From JABMMZ01 sp040386935 (lineage in GTDB: Bacteria > Bacteroidota > Bacteroidia > NS11-12g > UBA955): a stretch of DNA of 64,000 nt. The translations under genes and the position numbers were made by a program. Position 1 is the first letter of the stretch. Each line of letters opens with the position of its first letter. The DNA is taken from NCBI GenBank assembly GCA_040386935.1, contig JAZKEQ010000013.1:7374-71373 (forward strand), given 5' to 3'. Positions 1 to 9,230 of this stretch are shown piece after piece. Under the pieces are notes generated by a model. The model ran no database searches and had not been told where the DNA came from. It saw only the letters and a program-made list of their open reading frames with translations.

Positions 1-439
1 TATTTGAAAACGATGAAGCATAGACATTGCCGCTGTTTTTGCCGTGTGCGACTAATTCATTGAACAATACTACCTGATTTTTCAAATCAATCACCCACAA
101 TCTTTTTGAATTAGCTGACATTGAATAATCGATGATGGTCATGGTGTCTTTCCTTTTCAAATTACCTTGCTGTAAAAGAAAATAATACCCCTTTAAACCG
201 TAGTTGAAAACTTTTTTGTCAAGGCTGGTAGTGCCATTGAAAATTTGCTTGTAAAAACTGTCCGCCAAAACATCAAAAGATACCTGGGGAATTTCCACTT
301 TGCATTCAACAGCCGGCTGACCAGTCGTTGAATCCTTGGTTTTATTGGGTTCTGTACTTGTCTTAACCCCTTCTTTATAAGTATTTGCACTTATTAAAAA
401 ACCAATCAAACTTAAAATTAAAATATTTTTTAGAATCAT
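1..439 (-). CDS. Murein L,D-transpeptidase catalytic-domain family protein (YkuD_2-like), 3' end outside window
   Basis: The 146 visible residues start at an ATG on the minus strand (437-439) and run off the window edge. An N-terminal hydrophobic stretch (residues 1-18) looks like a signal peptide, followed by a Lys/Thr-rich linker. From about residue 98 the sequence matches the conserved core of the YkuD_2 family: TIIDYSMSANSKRLWVIDL at 101-119 and LVAHGKNSG at 129-137, followed by the ASSFSN segment. The family is thought to act on periplasmic peptidoglycan cross-links; the catalytic Cys region lies beyond the edge, so activity cannot be judged. The upstream region has a weak -7 element (TATTTTCG). 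It is divergent from the carboxyltransferase gene. Confidence 0.8.
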   Translation of the reverse strand, partial: MILKNILILSLIGFLISANTYKEGVKTSTEPNKTKDSTTGQPAVECKVEIPQVSFDVLADSFYKQIFNGTTSLDKKVFNYGLKGYYFLLQQGNLKRKDTMTIIDYSMSANSKRLWVIDLKNQVVLFNELVAHGKNSGNVYASSFSN

Positions 440-757
440 GACAAGTACCGAAAATACGAAAAATTACCATTTTGTGCAACAAAAAATATAGACAGGCCAA
501 TGACTTTCAGCTGTAAAGGGACTTGGCGCATTCATCAGATACTTTCAATATCCCTGCCAAATTATGGGTAGACGGAAAAACGTCAGATAAATGCCCAAAT
601 CTGAGCAGGTTAGCGTGCATTGATTTCTATCAGAAATTTTGGGATAAAAATACCACTACCCAATTCGCCCTTAAATGTTCAAATTCTCTTGGTATGTATT
701 AGCAGTGTGTATGCAATTAAATCGCAATAAATAGTATTTTCGCAATTCTAAACAATT
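440..757. other. Intergenic region between divergent genes
   Basis: This 318-base gap separates the minus-strand transpeptidase from the plus-strand carboxyltransferase. A -7-like element TATTTTCG (one mismatch to TAnnTTTG) lies at 735-742, 15 nt before the carboxyltransferase ATG. A similar TATTTTCG on the minus strand precedes the transpeptidase. The middle carries only a 37-codon minus-strand reading frame (507-620) without recognisable features. No RNA gene or strong hairpin was seen. Confidence 0.5.
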
Positions 758-2395
758 ATGGCCGCTAAAGTCGATCTGGAATTCAACAAAAACGAGGACC
801 TCAATAAACAACTGGTATACGAACTAAAGAGCAAATTTAAAAAAGTTGCTTTAGGTGGAGGCGAAAAAGCCGCTGCTAAACAAAAAGAAAAAGGCAAAAT
901 GCTTTGTCGCGAACGCATTGAATATTTGCGTGACAAAGACACTCCTTTTATAGAGGTTGGGGCATTCACAGGCGAAGGCATGTATGCAGAATATGGCGGT
1001 TGCCCTAGTGGAGGTGTTGTTGCCGGTATTGGCTATGTAAGCGGCAGACAATGCATGATAGTGGCCAACGATGCGACAGTTAAAGCCGGTGCATGGTTCC
1101 CTATCACCGCTAAAAAGAATCTAAGAGCCCAGGAAATCGCCATGGAAAACAGATTGCCGATTATATATCTAGTAGACAGTGCGGGCGTATTCCTCCCTAT
1201 GCAGGATGAAATATTTCCGGACAAGGAACACTTCGGTCGCATGTTCCGCAACAATGCCATCATGAGCAGCATGGGTATTACACAAATTGCAGCAGTAATG
1301 GGCAGTTGTGTAGCAGGTGGTGCTTATTTGCCAATCATGAGCGATGAAGCTTTAATCGTTGAAAAAACAGGCTCTATCTTTTTAGCCGGGAGTTACCTGG
1401 TAAAAGCAGCCATAGGTGAAGACATTGATAATGAAACACTGGGAGGCGCTACCACACAAAGTGAAATAAGTGGTGTAATAGACGATAAATTCCCGGATGA
1501 TAAAAGCTGCTTAGACCGCATACGCTACATCATGGATAAAATCGGTCATTTTGAAAAAGCCGGTTTCGACAGAGTAACGCCTGTAAAACCTGTAAAAAAA
1601 GAATCGGATATATACGGTATACTGCCTGCTGAAAGATCAAAGACCTACGATACAATGGAAATTATTGAGCGTTTGGTTGACGGCAGCGAGTTTGAACAAT
1701 ACAAGGAAGGTTATGGCAAAAGCATTATCTGCGGTTATGCCAGAATTGACGGATGGGCCGTAGGTATAATTGCCAACAACAGACAACTGGTAAAAAGCAA
1801 AAAAGGTGAGATGCAGTTTGGTGGTGTTATCTATAGCGACAGTGCTGATAAGTCAGCGCGCTTCATCATGAACTGCAATCAGAAAAAAATACCTCTTGTA
1901 TTTCTACAGGACGTTACCGGATTCATGGTAGGCAGTCGCAGCGAACAAGGCGGCATCATCAAAGACGGTGCTAAAATGGTGAATGCCATGAGCAACAGTA
2001 CCGTTCCTAAATTCACCATCATCATGGGCAATAGCTTTGGCGCAGGCAATTACGCCATGTGCGGTAAAGCGTACGACCCACGACTGATATACGCATGGCC
2101 GGGTGCTAAAATAGCGGTAATGGGTGGCGAACAGGCTGCTAAAACATTGTTGCAGATTGAAAAAGCGAGTCTCGAAGCAAGAGGTGAAAAAATTACCCCT
2201 GAAGCAGAAAAAGCTTTGCTGGATAAAATTACTGACCGATACAATACCCAGATGAGTCCTTATTATGCCGCTTCACGCCTATGGGTTGATGGTGTAATAG
2301 ATCCATTGGAAACAAGAACTGTTATCAGCGAAGGAATAGCCATGGCGAATCACGCTCCGGTGAAACAATTCAATGTGGGTGTACTACAAACCTAG
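758..2395 (+). CDS. Acyl-CoA carboxylase carboxyltransferase (beta) subunit, methylcrotonyl-CoA carboxylase-like
   Basis: A 545-residue biotin-dependent carboxyltransferase, which transfers CO2 from carboxybiotin to an acyl-CoA in the cytoplasm. The N-terminal crotonase-like domain carries GGCPSGGVVAGIGYVSG (80-96) and FPDKEHFGRMFRNNAIMSSMG (split around 153-173), then MGSCVAGGAYLPIMSDE (181-197), which is closer to the methylcrotonyl/geranyl-CoA carboxylase beta type than to propionyl-CoA carboxylase. The C-terminal domain has GNSFGAGNYAMCGKAYDPR and AWPGAKIAVMGGEQAA. The length matches the MCC beta family (about 535 residues). No biotin carboxylase/BCCP alpha subunit lies next to it, so the partner must be elsewhere. 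Substrate (methylcrotonyl-CoA in leucine breakdown versus another acyl-CoA) is inferred. Confidence 0.88.
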   Translation: MAAKVDLEFNKNEDLNKQLVYELKSKFKKVALGGGEKAAAKQKEKGKMLCRERIEYLRDKDTPFIEVGAFTGEGMYAEYGGCPSGGVVAGIGYVSGRQCMIVANDATVKAGAWFPITAKKNLRAQEIAMENRLPIIYLVDSAGVFLPMQDEIFPDKEHFGRMFRNNAIMSSMGITQIAAVMGSCVAGGAYLPIMSDEALIVEKTGSIFLAGSYLVKAAIGEDIDNETLGGATTQSEISGVIDDKFPDDKSCLDRIRYIMDKIGHFEKAGFDRVTPVKPVKKESDIYGILPAERSKTYDTMEIIERLVDGSEFEQYKEGYGKSIICGYARIDGWAVGIIANNRQLVKSKKGEMQFGGVIYSDSADKSARFIMNCNQKKIPLVFLQDVTGFMVGSRSEQGGIIKDGAKMVNAMSNSTVPKFTIIMGNSFGAGNYAMCGKAYDPRLIYAWPGAKIAVMGGEQAAKTLLQIEKASLEARGEKITPEAEKALLDKITDRYNTQMSPYYAASRLWVDGVIDPLETRTVISEGIAMANHAPVKQFNVGVLQT

Positions 2396-2412
2396 TAACT
2401 AACGGTAAAAAC

Positions 2413-2784
2413 TTAGTGATTTTTCAGCCATTCAATGGCTTTTTCCTCATCGGTAAAAAACTTTGAGGGAAAGATATTTTTCATAAATGCCAGATAAAAA
2501 TTGGTGGACATTTTCTGTGTAAATGAAGTAACGACTACAGCTTCTGCAATGATAATGTCTTTGAATTTCTTATTCTCAGTTTGAAGATAGGCTCTGGCTT
2601 CGCGATTGATTGTTGATTTTTCGGTACAGATGACTAAGCGCTTCAATGGCCTATTCTCTGTAAATGAATACAAATCATCCATTACATCTACAATTTCAGT
2701 AAGTCCCACATGCACATTGTCGTGATAACGAACTTCAACAGTTTTACTATCAATCATCTTAAGAGACTTGAGTACTGACGCCAT
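2413..2784 (-). CDS. Conserved hypothetical protein, STAS/DUF7793-like, paralogue of the gene at 30.8 kb
   Basis: A 123-residue soluble protein of unknown function. The reading frame extends upstream to an ATG at 2901, but the extra 39 residues are not conserved in the paralogue at 30832-31230, whereas the sequence from MASVLKSLKMIDSKTVEV aligns with SIVLKSLKMIDEQTVEI there; I therefore place the start at 2784. A TAGGTTTA element just upstream resembles a -7 box. Conserved features shared by both copies are a central IIAEAVVV strand, QKM..NFYL, a K-N-I-[FY]-P segment and a C-terminal KFFT...A.EWL. The alternating strand/helix pattern suggests a small alpha/beta fold such as STAS; no catalytic residues are apparent. 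It converges on the carboxyltransferase gene with a 17-bp gap. Confidence 0.6.
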   Translation of the reverse strand: MASVLKSLKMIDSKTVEVRYHDNVHVGLTEIVDVMDDLYSFTENRPLKRLVICTEKSTINREARAYLQTENKKFKDIIIAEAVVVTSFTQKMSTNFYLAFMKNIFPSKFFTDEEKAIEWLKNH

Positions 2785-2921
2785 AATCTTTTCACTAAAC
2801 CTAGTATTGCAATTATACCACTTTTTGTTTTCTTGAACAAAATTCACACCATCATGACAAAAAATTGACATAGGCCTTACTAACGAATCCATAAAATGCA
2901 TTAATTTGCACTACTACAGCC

Positions 2922-3470
2922 ATGCTATCATTTGTTTTCAACCCCTTCCCTGTTATACAAACCGAAAGATTAGTGCTTCGCAAAATTTCACACAGCGACA
3001 CAGAAAGTCTTTTTGCCATGCGTTCTGATCCAAGCACCATGCGTTTTATTCCCAGGCCTGTTGCCCGACATCACGATGATGTAACGGAACTTATACAAAG
3101 GATATTATCTGAACTTAATGAAAACAGAAGCATCAATTGGGCCATCACATTAAAAGAAGACAATATCTTAATCGGTACTATCGGGTATGTACGCATGTCG
3201 CCAGAAAACCACAGAGGTGAGGTTGGCTATATGCTATCGCAACACCATTACGGCAAAGGCATCATGAATGAAGCGTTGACTGCAGTGATTGATTATGGAT
3301 TCAACAAGTTAAACCTCCACTCTATTGAAGGCGTAGTGAGTCCTGAAAACATGGCTTCGTCAAACGTTTTAAAAAAATGTGGGTTTATTAGAGAGGCTTA
3401 CTACAAAGAAAAAGAATATGTCAACGGCAAATTCGAAGACATAGAAGTGTACTCACTGATCAAATCTTAA
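2922..3470 (+). CDS. GNAT-family N-acetyltransferase (RimJ/RimL type)
   Basis: A 182-residue acetyltransferase likely to move an acetyl group from acetyl-CoA to an amine, possibly a protein N-terminus. It opens with the typical RimJ/RimL segment IQTERLVLRKIS (12-23), has the acetyl-CoA pyrophosphate-binding motif HHYGKGIMNEAL (108-119) and the motif B segment NMASSNVLKKCGF (143-155), followed by R-E-A-Y-Y-K. Length is typical. The start ATG at 2922 sits in a 137-bp divergent region shared with the STAS-like gene. Its last four bases overlap the 3' end of the convergent nadE. Substrate unknown. Confidence 0.85.
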   Translation: MLSFVFNPFPVIQTERLVLRKISHSDTESLFAMRSDPSTMRFIPRPVARHHDDVTELIQRILSELNENRSINWAITLKEDNILIGTIGYVRMSPENHRGEVGYMLSQHHYGKGIMNEALTAVIDYGFNKLNLHSIEGVVSPENMASSNVLKKCGFIREAYYKEKEYVNGKFEDIEVYSLIKS

Positions 3471-5086
3471 AATCTTGCAACAAGCGGAATCAATCTTCCT
3501 CTCCCAAATGCCTTGGCGGTTACACGAAGAATTGGCGGTGCCTGATAGCGTTTGAATTCATTGCGATTAACCAATTGCAATACACGGGTAACAGTGGCCT
3601 CATCAAACCCTCTATTGACAATCGCAACTTTATCTTCGACACCTTCTATATAGCATTTCAAAATTGCATCCAAAACATCATAAGGTGGTAAACTGTCGCT
3701 GTCCTTTTGGTCGGGGCGCAACTCAGCGCTTGGCGCTTTATTGATGATATCAGAAGGTATTATTTCTTTTGAACGGTTGATGTAATTTGCCAGTGCATAC
3801 ACATCGGTTTTATAAACATCGCCAATTACACTTAAGCTGCCGCACATATCGCCATACAAAGTACTGTAGCCAACAGCCATCTCACTTTTATTACTTGTAT
3901 TAAGCAGGATATGGCCTTTTTTATTGCTGTAAGCCATTAACAAAACGCCTCTGATTCTTGCTTGTAAATTTTCTTCGGTTACATCTGCAGGTAGGTTATT
4001 GAACAATGGTTGCAAGGCTGAATCAAAACTGTCATAAGCATCTTTGATTGGCACTATAAAGTATGGATTGCCGAGATTTTCGGACAAGGCCTGCGCATCT
4101 GTTACACTACCGCCACTGCTGTATTGAGATGGCATTAATACTGCTGTAACATTTTCGGCACCTATGGCTTCGGATGCCAATGCTTGTACAACTGCTGAAT
4201 CGATACCACCGGATGAACCCAGCACAACTTTTGAAAAATTCATTTTTGTGAAATAATCTTTCAAACCAAATATAAGGGCCTTGTGTAATTGTTCAATGCG
4301 GGGCACTGCAACAGATGTTGAAGCCTGTGTTGTTGAAGTATCGATGATTACAAATTCTTCTTCGAAAGTGGCACATTGGTAAACCACTTTTCCATCGCGA
4401 TTGATATACAATGAGCTGCCATCAAAAATCAAATCGGTGTGAGCACCAACCTGATTGACATACACCATGGGCAATTTAAAATTTGCAGACTGATGACTGA
4501 GTATATCGAGACGCTGTTCCAACTTACCTTCATTGAATGGCGATGCTGAAATATTGATGATGAGTTCCGGTTGTAAAGCACTCAGATTCTTTAAAGGGTC
4601 TTCTGTATAACTGAAAAAATCCATCTCATCCCACAAGTCTTCGCAAATGGTTACTGCTGTTTTAACCCCACCTATTTCAATGGTTTTGAACACATCATTG
4701 CTTTGAAAATAGCGAGCTTCGCTGAACACATCATAAGTGGGTAATAGTGTTTTATAAATGGTATCGCGATGTTCTCCATTTGTTAGAATACATGCTGCAT
4801 TGTACAAGCGCCTTCCTTTAGGATGCGCATTGGTAACAGGGCAACCCACTATGGCAGTAATCCCTTGCGTAGCTGCCGCAATCTTTTGTAAAGCAGTTTC
4901 ACATTTAGCTATGAAATGGGGGTAATCCAATAAATCATCAGGAGGATAACCGCATACTGCCAGTTCACTAAAAACAATAAGGCCCGCACCTTCTGTACGA
5001 GCCTTATCAATGCTTTTGATTATTTTAAGGGTGTTACCTTCGAAATCTCCTATCGTATAGTTTAATTGAGCAAGAGCGATTTTCAT
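3467..5086 (-). CDS. nadE: Glutamine-dependent NAD+ synthetase
   Basis: A 539-residue two-domain enzyme for the last step of NAD+ synthesis: deamido-NAD+ + ATP + glutamine gives NAD+. The N-terminal nitrilase-type glutaminase domain shows the triad E41 (FSELAVCGYPPDD), K112 (YKTLLPTYDVF) and C148 (VTICEDLWD). The C-terminal synthetase domain has the ATP pyrophosphatase loop SGGIDS at 292-297. It lies 22 nt downstream of the outer-membrane barrel gene on the same strand, and divergent from gldB; nadE next to gldB is a recurrent arrangement in Bacteroidota. Its 3' end overlaps the GNAT gene by four bases. Confidence 0.95.
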   Translation of the reverse strand: MKIALAQLNYTIGDFEGNTLKIIKSIDKARTEGAGLIVFSELAVCGYPPDDLLDYPHFIAKCETALQKIAAATQGITAIVGCPVTNAHPKGRRLYNAACILTNGEHRDTIYKTLLPTYDVFSEARYFQSNDVFKTIEIGGVKTAVTICEDLWDEMDFFSYTEDPLKNLSALQPELIINISASPFNEGKLEQRLDILSHQSANFKLPMVYVNQVGAHTDLIFDGSSLYINRDGKVVYQCATFEEEFVIIDTSTTQASTSVAVPRIEQLHKALIFGLKDYFTKMNFSKVVLGSSGGIDSAVVQALASEAIGAENVTAVLMPSQYSSGGSVTDAQALSENLGNPYFIVPIKDAYDSFDSALQPLFNNLPADVTEENLQARIRGVLLMAYSNKKGHILLNTSNKSEMAVGYSTLYGDMCGSLSVIGDVYKTDVYALANYINRSKEIIPSDIINKAPSAELRPDQKDSDSLPPYDVLDAILKCYIEGVEDKVAIVNRGFDEATVTRVLQLVNRNEFKRYQAPPILRVTAKAFGRGRLIPLVARF

Positions 5087-5108
5087 ACGCTTTGCAAAGA
5101 ACGCTTTT

Positions 5109-5849
5109 TTAGAAGAAAATCCCTAACTCAAGACCGAACACATTATTAATCATCTTTGATTTTTTATCGTTCAGTATATCTGTAAAACCGTTATTGAAAC
5201 GAAGACCGGCATAAAAACTTGTGTTACCACTCAGGCGGTATTCGATACCGGCACCTAATATCATAGAGGTTCTCAGCATATTAATATTATCGCTGTGCTC
5301 ATTAAAATCATAGCGATCGTTTTCGCTTGCAGTTGAAATATATTTTTCGTTGGTTGGGAAGCCCGGTTGATTTTGTACATTCTGTTCGGCAGCTGTCGTT
5401 ACCTGATTGCCAATTAAAATGCCCGGTGCAATACCTACTTGTCCCCAGTAACGCATACCGTTGCTTTCGTTGGTTCTGAATTTAAAAGTCAAAGGAATTT
5501 CAATGTACTTGAGATTGTATTTATAAGTCACTTTTGAAAAATTTCCACCCACATTCGGCAAAGTTAATTTTGCAGAATCTTTCAACTTCAGTGAATTAGA
5601 CATTGACGTTACATTAAGTTCAGGTGTAAAAAAGTAATTTTGATCTAACTTAATATCTGCCATTAAACCAAAAGAGAATCCAATGCCTGAGCCATCTTTC
5701 AAAACATTTGATGTTTTCGCTTTTACAACATTTAGTCCGGGTATAATTTTAAACCCTATTCTGAAGTCTCGGTCGTCCTGTGCCTGAACATTTGAAAAGA
5801 AAAATGAAACGAGTGCCAATAAAAATGTAGATTTAATCGTTCTATTCAT
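5109..5849 (-). CDS. PorT-family outer-membrane beta-barrel protein
   Basis: A 246-residue secreted protein from the ATG at 5849. An upstream in-frame ATG at 5873 would add MCKLNNNN before the signal peptide and would leave only two bases to the divergent gldB start, so the later ATG is preferred: MNRTIKSTFLLALVSFFF...VQA is a good signal peptide with cleavage before QDDRDF. The rest consists of alternating amphipathic strands (IPLTFKF, GQVGIAPGILIG, MILGAGIEYRL, FYAGLRFNNGFTDI) and ends in LELGIFF, a terminal aromatic typical for BamA-inserted barrels. It belongs to the PF13568-type outer-membrane barrel family; it should not be equated with the T9SS component PorT itself. Likely co-transcribed with nadE. 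Confidence 0.75.
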   Translation of the reverse strand: MNRTIKSTFLLALVSFFFSNVQAQDDRDFRIGFKIIPGLNVVKAKTSNVLKDGSGIGFSFGLMADIKLDQNYFFTPELNVTSMSNSLKLKDSAKLTLPNVGGNFSKVTYKYNLKYIEIPLTFKFRTNESNGMRYWGQVGIAPGILIGNQVTTAAEQNVQNQPGFPTNEKYISTASENDRYDFNEHSDNINMLRTSMILGAGIEYRLSGNTSFYAGLRFNNGFTDILNDKKSKMINNVFGLELGIFF

Positions 5850-5860
5850 GTTATTATTAT

Positions 5861-5868
5861 TTAATTTG
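5861..5868 (+). promoter_or_regulatory. -7 promoter element upstream of gldB
   Basis: TTAATTTG, one mismatch to TAnnTTTG, ends 7 nt before the gldB ATG at 5876. This leaves a leader of only a few bases. Confidence 0.45.
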
Positions 5869-5875
5869 CACAAAA

Positions 5876-6892
5876 ATGACTAAAAATTTTAGATATTTCG
5901 CTACTCCATTTGCATTATTTATAATTTTAATGACCGGAGCCTGTAATGACAACCGTTTAGATGTGAACGTTTCAAACATCGCTGTGAAGCTCAACATCCA
6001 ACACTTTGAACACGATTTATTCGAAAACACCTTCAACGATTATGGCACAGCTAAACAAAAGTTTGGCAATTTTGCTGATGACTATACCATGGGTATATTG
6101 GGTTTTAGAGGCGACAGTGTAACAGCATTCAATCAGTTATTGCTTTACAGGCAGGATCAGAATGCGCAAAAAATGTATGGATTGGTCAAACAAAAATTTG
6201 GCAACTTTAAACCTTATGAAGACGAGTTGACCAATGCTTACAAATATTTCAAATATTATTTTCCTGAAGAGCCCATCCCTACCATCATTACATTTACCGG
6301 AAATTTTAGTTTTTATCTCAATCCTGTGGGTCAGGGGTACATCGGCATAGCGCTCGACATGCACATGGGCAGCGATTTTAAACCTTATGAATACGCAAAC
6401 ATTGAACAGTACTGGCGAAAAATTTTAACCCCACAAACAATCGTTCCCAATCACATGATGGCCCATGCCAATGATTTATTTGCAGCCACTAACAAAGGGG
6501 AAACATTTGCCGACCACATGGTGTACTATGGTAAATTGCTTTATTTTCTGGATGCAACAGTTCCGGGTGCAGCAGATGAAAATAAAATAGGCATGACAAA
6601 AGCAGAATTGGAATGGTGCAAGCGTGAAGAAAAAAGCATTTGGGCGTTTATCGTCAAGGAAAAAATGCTGTACGAAACCGAGTCGAAACGCTACGAAAAA
6701 TTATTAAACGAAGGACCTAAAACTGTTATGAGCGGTGTGCCTCCTGATGCACCGGCTATGCTGGGCCGCTATATTGGATGGATGATGGTTCGACAATTAA
6801 TGAACGAAAACAAAGACATTACGCTTCCCGAATTAATGAAAAACGACAATGCCAAGTCCATTATTCAGCAAAGCGGTTATAAGCCTGAATAA
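5876..6892 (+). CDS. gldB: Gliding motility lipoprotein GldB
   Basis: A 338-residue lipoprotein: the signal sequence ends in the lipobox LMTGAC with acylated Cys23. GldB is one of the original Gld proteins needed for gliding/T9SS function in Flavobacterium; it is membrane-anchored and its exact role is unsettled. Recognised by the overall pattern, including HFEHDLFE near the N-terminus, FGNFADDYTMGILGF, the NPVGQGYIGIALDMHMG centre and GRYIGWMMVRQLM near the C-terminus. It is divergent from the barrel gene plus nadE, the usual neighbourhood. A -7 box sits right in front of the start codon. Other gld/spr genes are not in the window. Confidence 0.85.
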   Translation: MTKNFRYFATPFALFIILMTGACNDNRLDVNVSNIAVKLNIQHFEHDLFENTFNDYGTAKQKFGNFADDYTMGILGFRGDSVTAFNQLLLYRQDQNAQKMYGLVKQKFGNFKPYEDELTNAYKYFKYYFPEEPIPTIITFTGNFSFYLNPVGQGYIGIALDMHMGSDFKPYEYANIEQYWRKILTPQTIVPNHMMAHANDLFAATNKGETFADHMVYYGKLLYFLDATVPGAADENKIGMTKAELEWCKREEKSIWAFIVKEKMLYETESKRYEKLLNEGPKTVMSGVPPDAPAMLGRYIGWMMVRQLMNENKDITLPELMKNDNAKSIIQQSGYKPE

Positions 6893-6953
6893 AACTAATA
6901 GCGTTGGAATAAAAAATAACTTATTTAAATCTATTTAGATTGTAATTTGTTAT

Positions 6954-6961
6954 TAAATTTG
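6954..6961 (+). promoter_or_regulatory. -7 promoter element of the NADH dehydrogenase gene
   Basis: TAAATTTG is a perfect TAnnTTTG match, 19 nt before the ATG at 6981, in an AT-rich 88-bp intergenic stretch. No clean -33 TTTG at the usual spacing. Confidence 0.65.
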
Positions 6962-6980
6962 CAGTACTTATTCTGCTGAA

Positions 6981-8267
6981 ATGCAACCCAATTTACCGGA
7001 TTCCTCATTGCCAAGAATAGTGATTGTTGGCGGGGGTTTTGGAGGATTAAAACTCGCTTCAAAATTAAAAAACGCTCCTTTTCAGGTGGTGTTACTGGAC
7101 AAAAATAATTTCCATCAGTTCCAACCTTTATTTTACCAGGTGGCCACTGCCGGATTAGAACCCAGCGCTATCTCATTTCCATTCAGAAAAATATTCCAAA
7201 AATTCAAGAATTTCCACTTCAGGGAAACCTATGTCAAAAACATCAGAAGTGAAGAACAAATACTTGAGTGCAGTATAGGGAATATCCACTACGATTATCT
7301 GGTACTGGCGCTTGGCACCGATACTAACTTTTACAAAATCGACTCTATTGCATCAAACGGTTTGCCAATGAAAACTGTTGCCGAAGCACTTAAAATTAGA
7401 AATGTAGTGCTAGAAAATTTTGAATATGCACTCGTATCCGAAAACCCTGATGAACTCAATAAAAATTTGGATGTGATTGTTGTTGGAGGCGGCCCTACTG
7501 GCGTTGAGCTTGCCGGTGCTTTAGCTGACTTGCGCAATGATGTATTACCCAAAGATTATCCTGAAATAGATTTCAGTAAAATGAATATTCATTTGATTGA
7601 AGCAGGTCCAAGGGTATTGGCCGCCATGACAGAAAAGGCCGGACGTTTTGCAACAAGTTATTTGAAAAAACTGAATATCAATGTCAAATGTGGCATAAGT
7701 GTCAAAGAGTTCAATAATCACGAAGCATTACTTTCAGACGGCAGTACGATAAAAGCCAAAACACTGATATGGGCAGCCGGTGTAGCGGCTAACCGCGTAG
7801 CAGGTTTACCCGATACAAGTTATGGTCCCGCAGGTCGCTTATTGGTTAACAATGTGAATCAGGTACAAGGTGTTAAAAATGTGTATGCCATAGGCGATAC
7901 CTGTTATATGACAGAAGACAAATACCCAAAAGGACATCCACAGGTGGCACAGGTGGCAATTCAGCAAGCCAACCTTTTGTCAAAAAATATCGTCCTTATA
8001 CAGAACATGCAAACACCACGCCCCTTCCAATACAATGACAAAGGCAGTATGGCCACTATCGGCCGTAATTTGGCTGTTGTCGATTTGCCGTTCTGGTCAT
8101 TTGGCGGAACATTTGCATGGCTCACCTGGATGCTGGTCCATTTAATGTCGATAGTTGGGGTAAAAAACCGATTTTTTATTTTCGTAAACTGGACCTGGAG
8201 CTATTTTACAAAGGATCAGTCGCTGCGACTTCTGATACGCCCAAAAACTAAGCAATCTTTTAGTTGA
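6981..8267 (+). CDS. ndh: Type II NADH dehydrogenase (NDH-2), NAD(P)/FAD-dependent oxidoreductase
   Basis: A 428-residue single-subunit, non-proton-pumping enzyme that passes electrons from NADH to quinone at the inner face of the cytoplasmic membrane. The first Rossmann motif VGGGFGGLKLA (16-26) binds FAD; the second VVGGGPTGVELAGAL (167-181) binds NADH; NVYAIGDTCYM is the third FAD motif. The quinone-site segment HPQVAQVAIQQ and the C-terminal membrane-anchoring part (FAWLTWMLVHLMSIVG and the WTWSYFTKDQSLRLLIRP end) match bacterial NDH-2. Length is typical. It has its own promoter; the next gene follows after 34 nt. Confidence 0.92.
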   Translation: MQPNLPDSSLPRIVIVGGGFGGLKLASKLKNAPFQVVLLDKNNFHQFQPLFYQVATAGLEPSAISFPFRKIFQKFKNFHFRETYVKNIRSEEQILECSIGNIHYDYLVLALGTDTNFYKIDSIASNGLPMKTVAEALKIRNVVLENFEYALVSENPDELNKNLDVIVVGGGPTGVELAGALADLRNDVLPKDYPEIDFSKMNIHLIEAGPRVLAAMTEKAGRFATSYLKKLNINVKCGISVKEFNNHEALLSDGSTIKAKTLIWAAGVAANRVAGLPDTSYGPAGRLLVNNVNQVQGVKNVYAIGDTCYMTEDKYPKGHPQVAQVAIQQANLLSKNIVLIQNMQTPRPFQYNDKGSMATIGRNLAVVDLPFWSFGGTFAWLTWMLVHLMSIVGVKNRFFIFVNWTWSYFTKDQSLRLLIRPKTKQSFS

Positions 8268-8301
8268 TATTTTAAAAAAAAGTAGTATGTTTGAATTAAG
8301 A

Positions 8302-9216
8302 ATGAATAGTTTTAGAACCGGTTTATTGAGCACCTGTCTGTTTGCCTACTCCTCAGTGTGGGGGCAGAGCGAGAACTATTTTGACTTCTCTCCGAAATGG
8401 AAAAAAGGCGATAAATTTGTTTATCAATTAGCCGAAACCAAGTTTAAACAAAATCCATACGGTCAATATCTGTACATTCAATACGATACCAGTTACATGA
8501 TTTTTAATGTGGCTGATAAGAACGATAGTAATATTCTCGTTAACATGAATTATTCCGATGGTTATTACAATGGCATACCAACCAATGATGTAATGAGAGC
8601 ACCGGATTTGCTGCAAACCGAAACGTATCAATTGGTATTCAATACCAAAGGTGAATTTATAGAACTGGCTAACTGGGAAAATTTTGCACGCATCCTCATT
8701 AACAATATTAAAGTGGAATATTCCAACAATCAATTGGATTCCAATACGCTGAAATATTTTTATGTGTATTATCACAATCAGGAAAACGTGGAGAAAACAG
8801 TATTGGCAAGAGTATTGGAGCTTACCGATTTATATGGAAAGGTTTACAATGCAGAAACCAATTACAGCATCGCTAAAGAAATCATCAATCCTTTCGGTGG
8901 CATGAACCTCATGAAATCCGGTTCATTTAAAGCTTATAAAGATAACAAGGTAAAGAACTCTATTTTCTTTAGAGGGCAATTGACCACCAATTACGATGAG
9001 AATGAAGCGTTACAGGAAGATTATTACGCATTTATCAATGCCGAAAAACCTGAAACATTTGTTGAAGCTGCGCCATATATCTATATACAAGATACTTATG
9101 AGTACCAGTTTGGCACCATCAATAAAAGTATCATTCAGTACAATACTACCCACACAGTTTATTTGGGTAATGACAAACAGGGTCTTGACAGAACCTACAA
9201 ACTAATGAGTTTTTAA
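8302..9216 (+). CDS. Secreted hypothetical protein
   Basis: I do not recognise this gene. The frame opens at 8287, but the ATG at 8302 gives a better signal peptide (MNSFRTGLLSTCLFAYSSVWGQ, cleavage after GQ). The mature part (about 280 residues) is soluble, rich in Tyr, Asn and Asp, without Cys pairs or membrane segments, and predicted to be mostly beta. The opening YFDFSPKWKKGDKFVYQL resembles secreted Bacteroidota proteins of unknown role. It lies 34 nt after ndh and 14 nt before the next membrane protein gene, which has its own promoter at the end of this frame. Confidence 0.6.
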   Translation: MNSFRTGLLSTCLFAYSSVWGQSENYFDFSPKWKKGDKFVYQLAETKFKQNPYGQYLYIQYDTSYMIFNVADKNDSNILVNMNYSDGYYNGIPTNDVMRAPDLLQTETYQLVFNTKGEFIELANWENFARILINNIKVEYSNNQLDSNTLKYFYVYYHNQENVEKTVLARVLELTDLYGKVYNAETNYSIAKEIINPFGGMNLMKSGSFKAYKDNKVKNSIFFRGQLTTNYDENEALQEDYYAFINAEKPETFVEAAPYIYIQDTYEYQFGTINKSIIQYNTTHTVYLGNDKQGLDRTYKLMSF

Positions 9217-9217
9217 T

Positions 9218-9225
9218 TACTTTTG
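9218..9225 (+). promoter_or_regulatory. -7 promoter element abutting the start of the membrane protein gene
   Basis: TACTTTTG is a perfect TAnnTTTG match located just after the preceding stop codon and only 5 nt before the ATG at 9231, predicting a leaderless transcript. Confidence 0.6.
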
Positions 9226-9230
9226 CGTTT

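Noticed and set aside
507..620. A 37-codon minus-strand frame in the first intergenic region
   Set aside because: It starts with ATG but has no recognisable motif, no clear promoter and no paralogue in the window; length is within chance for this gap.
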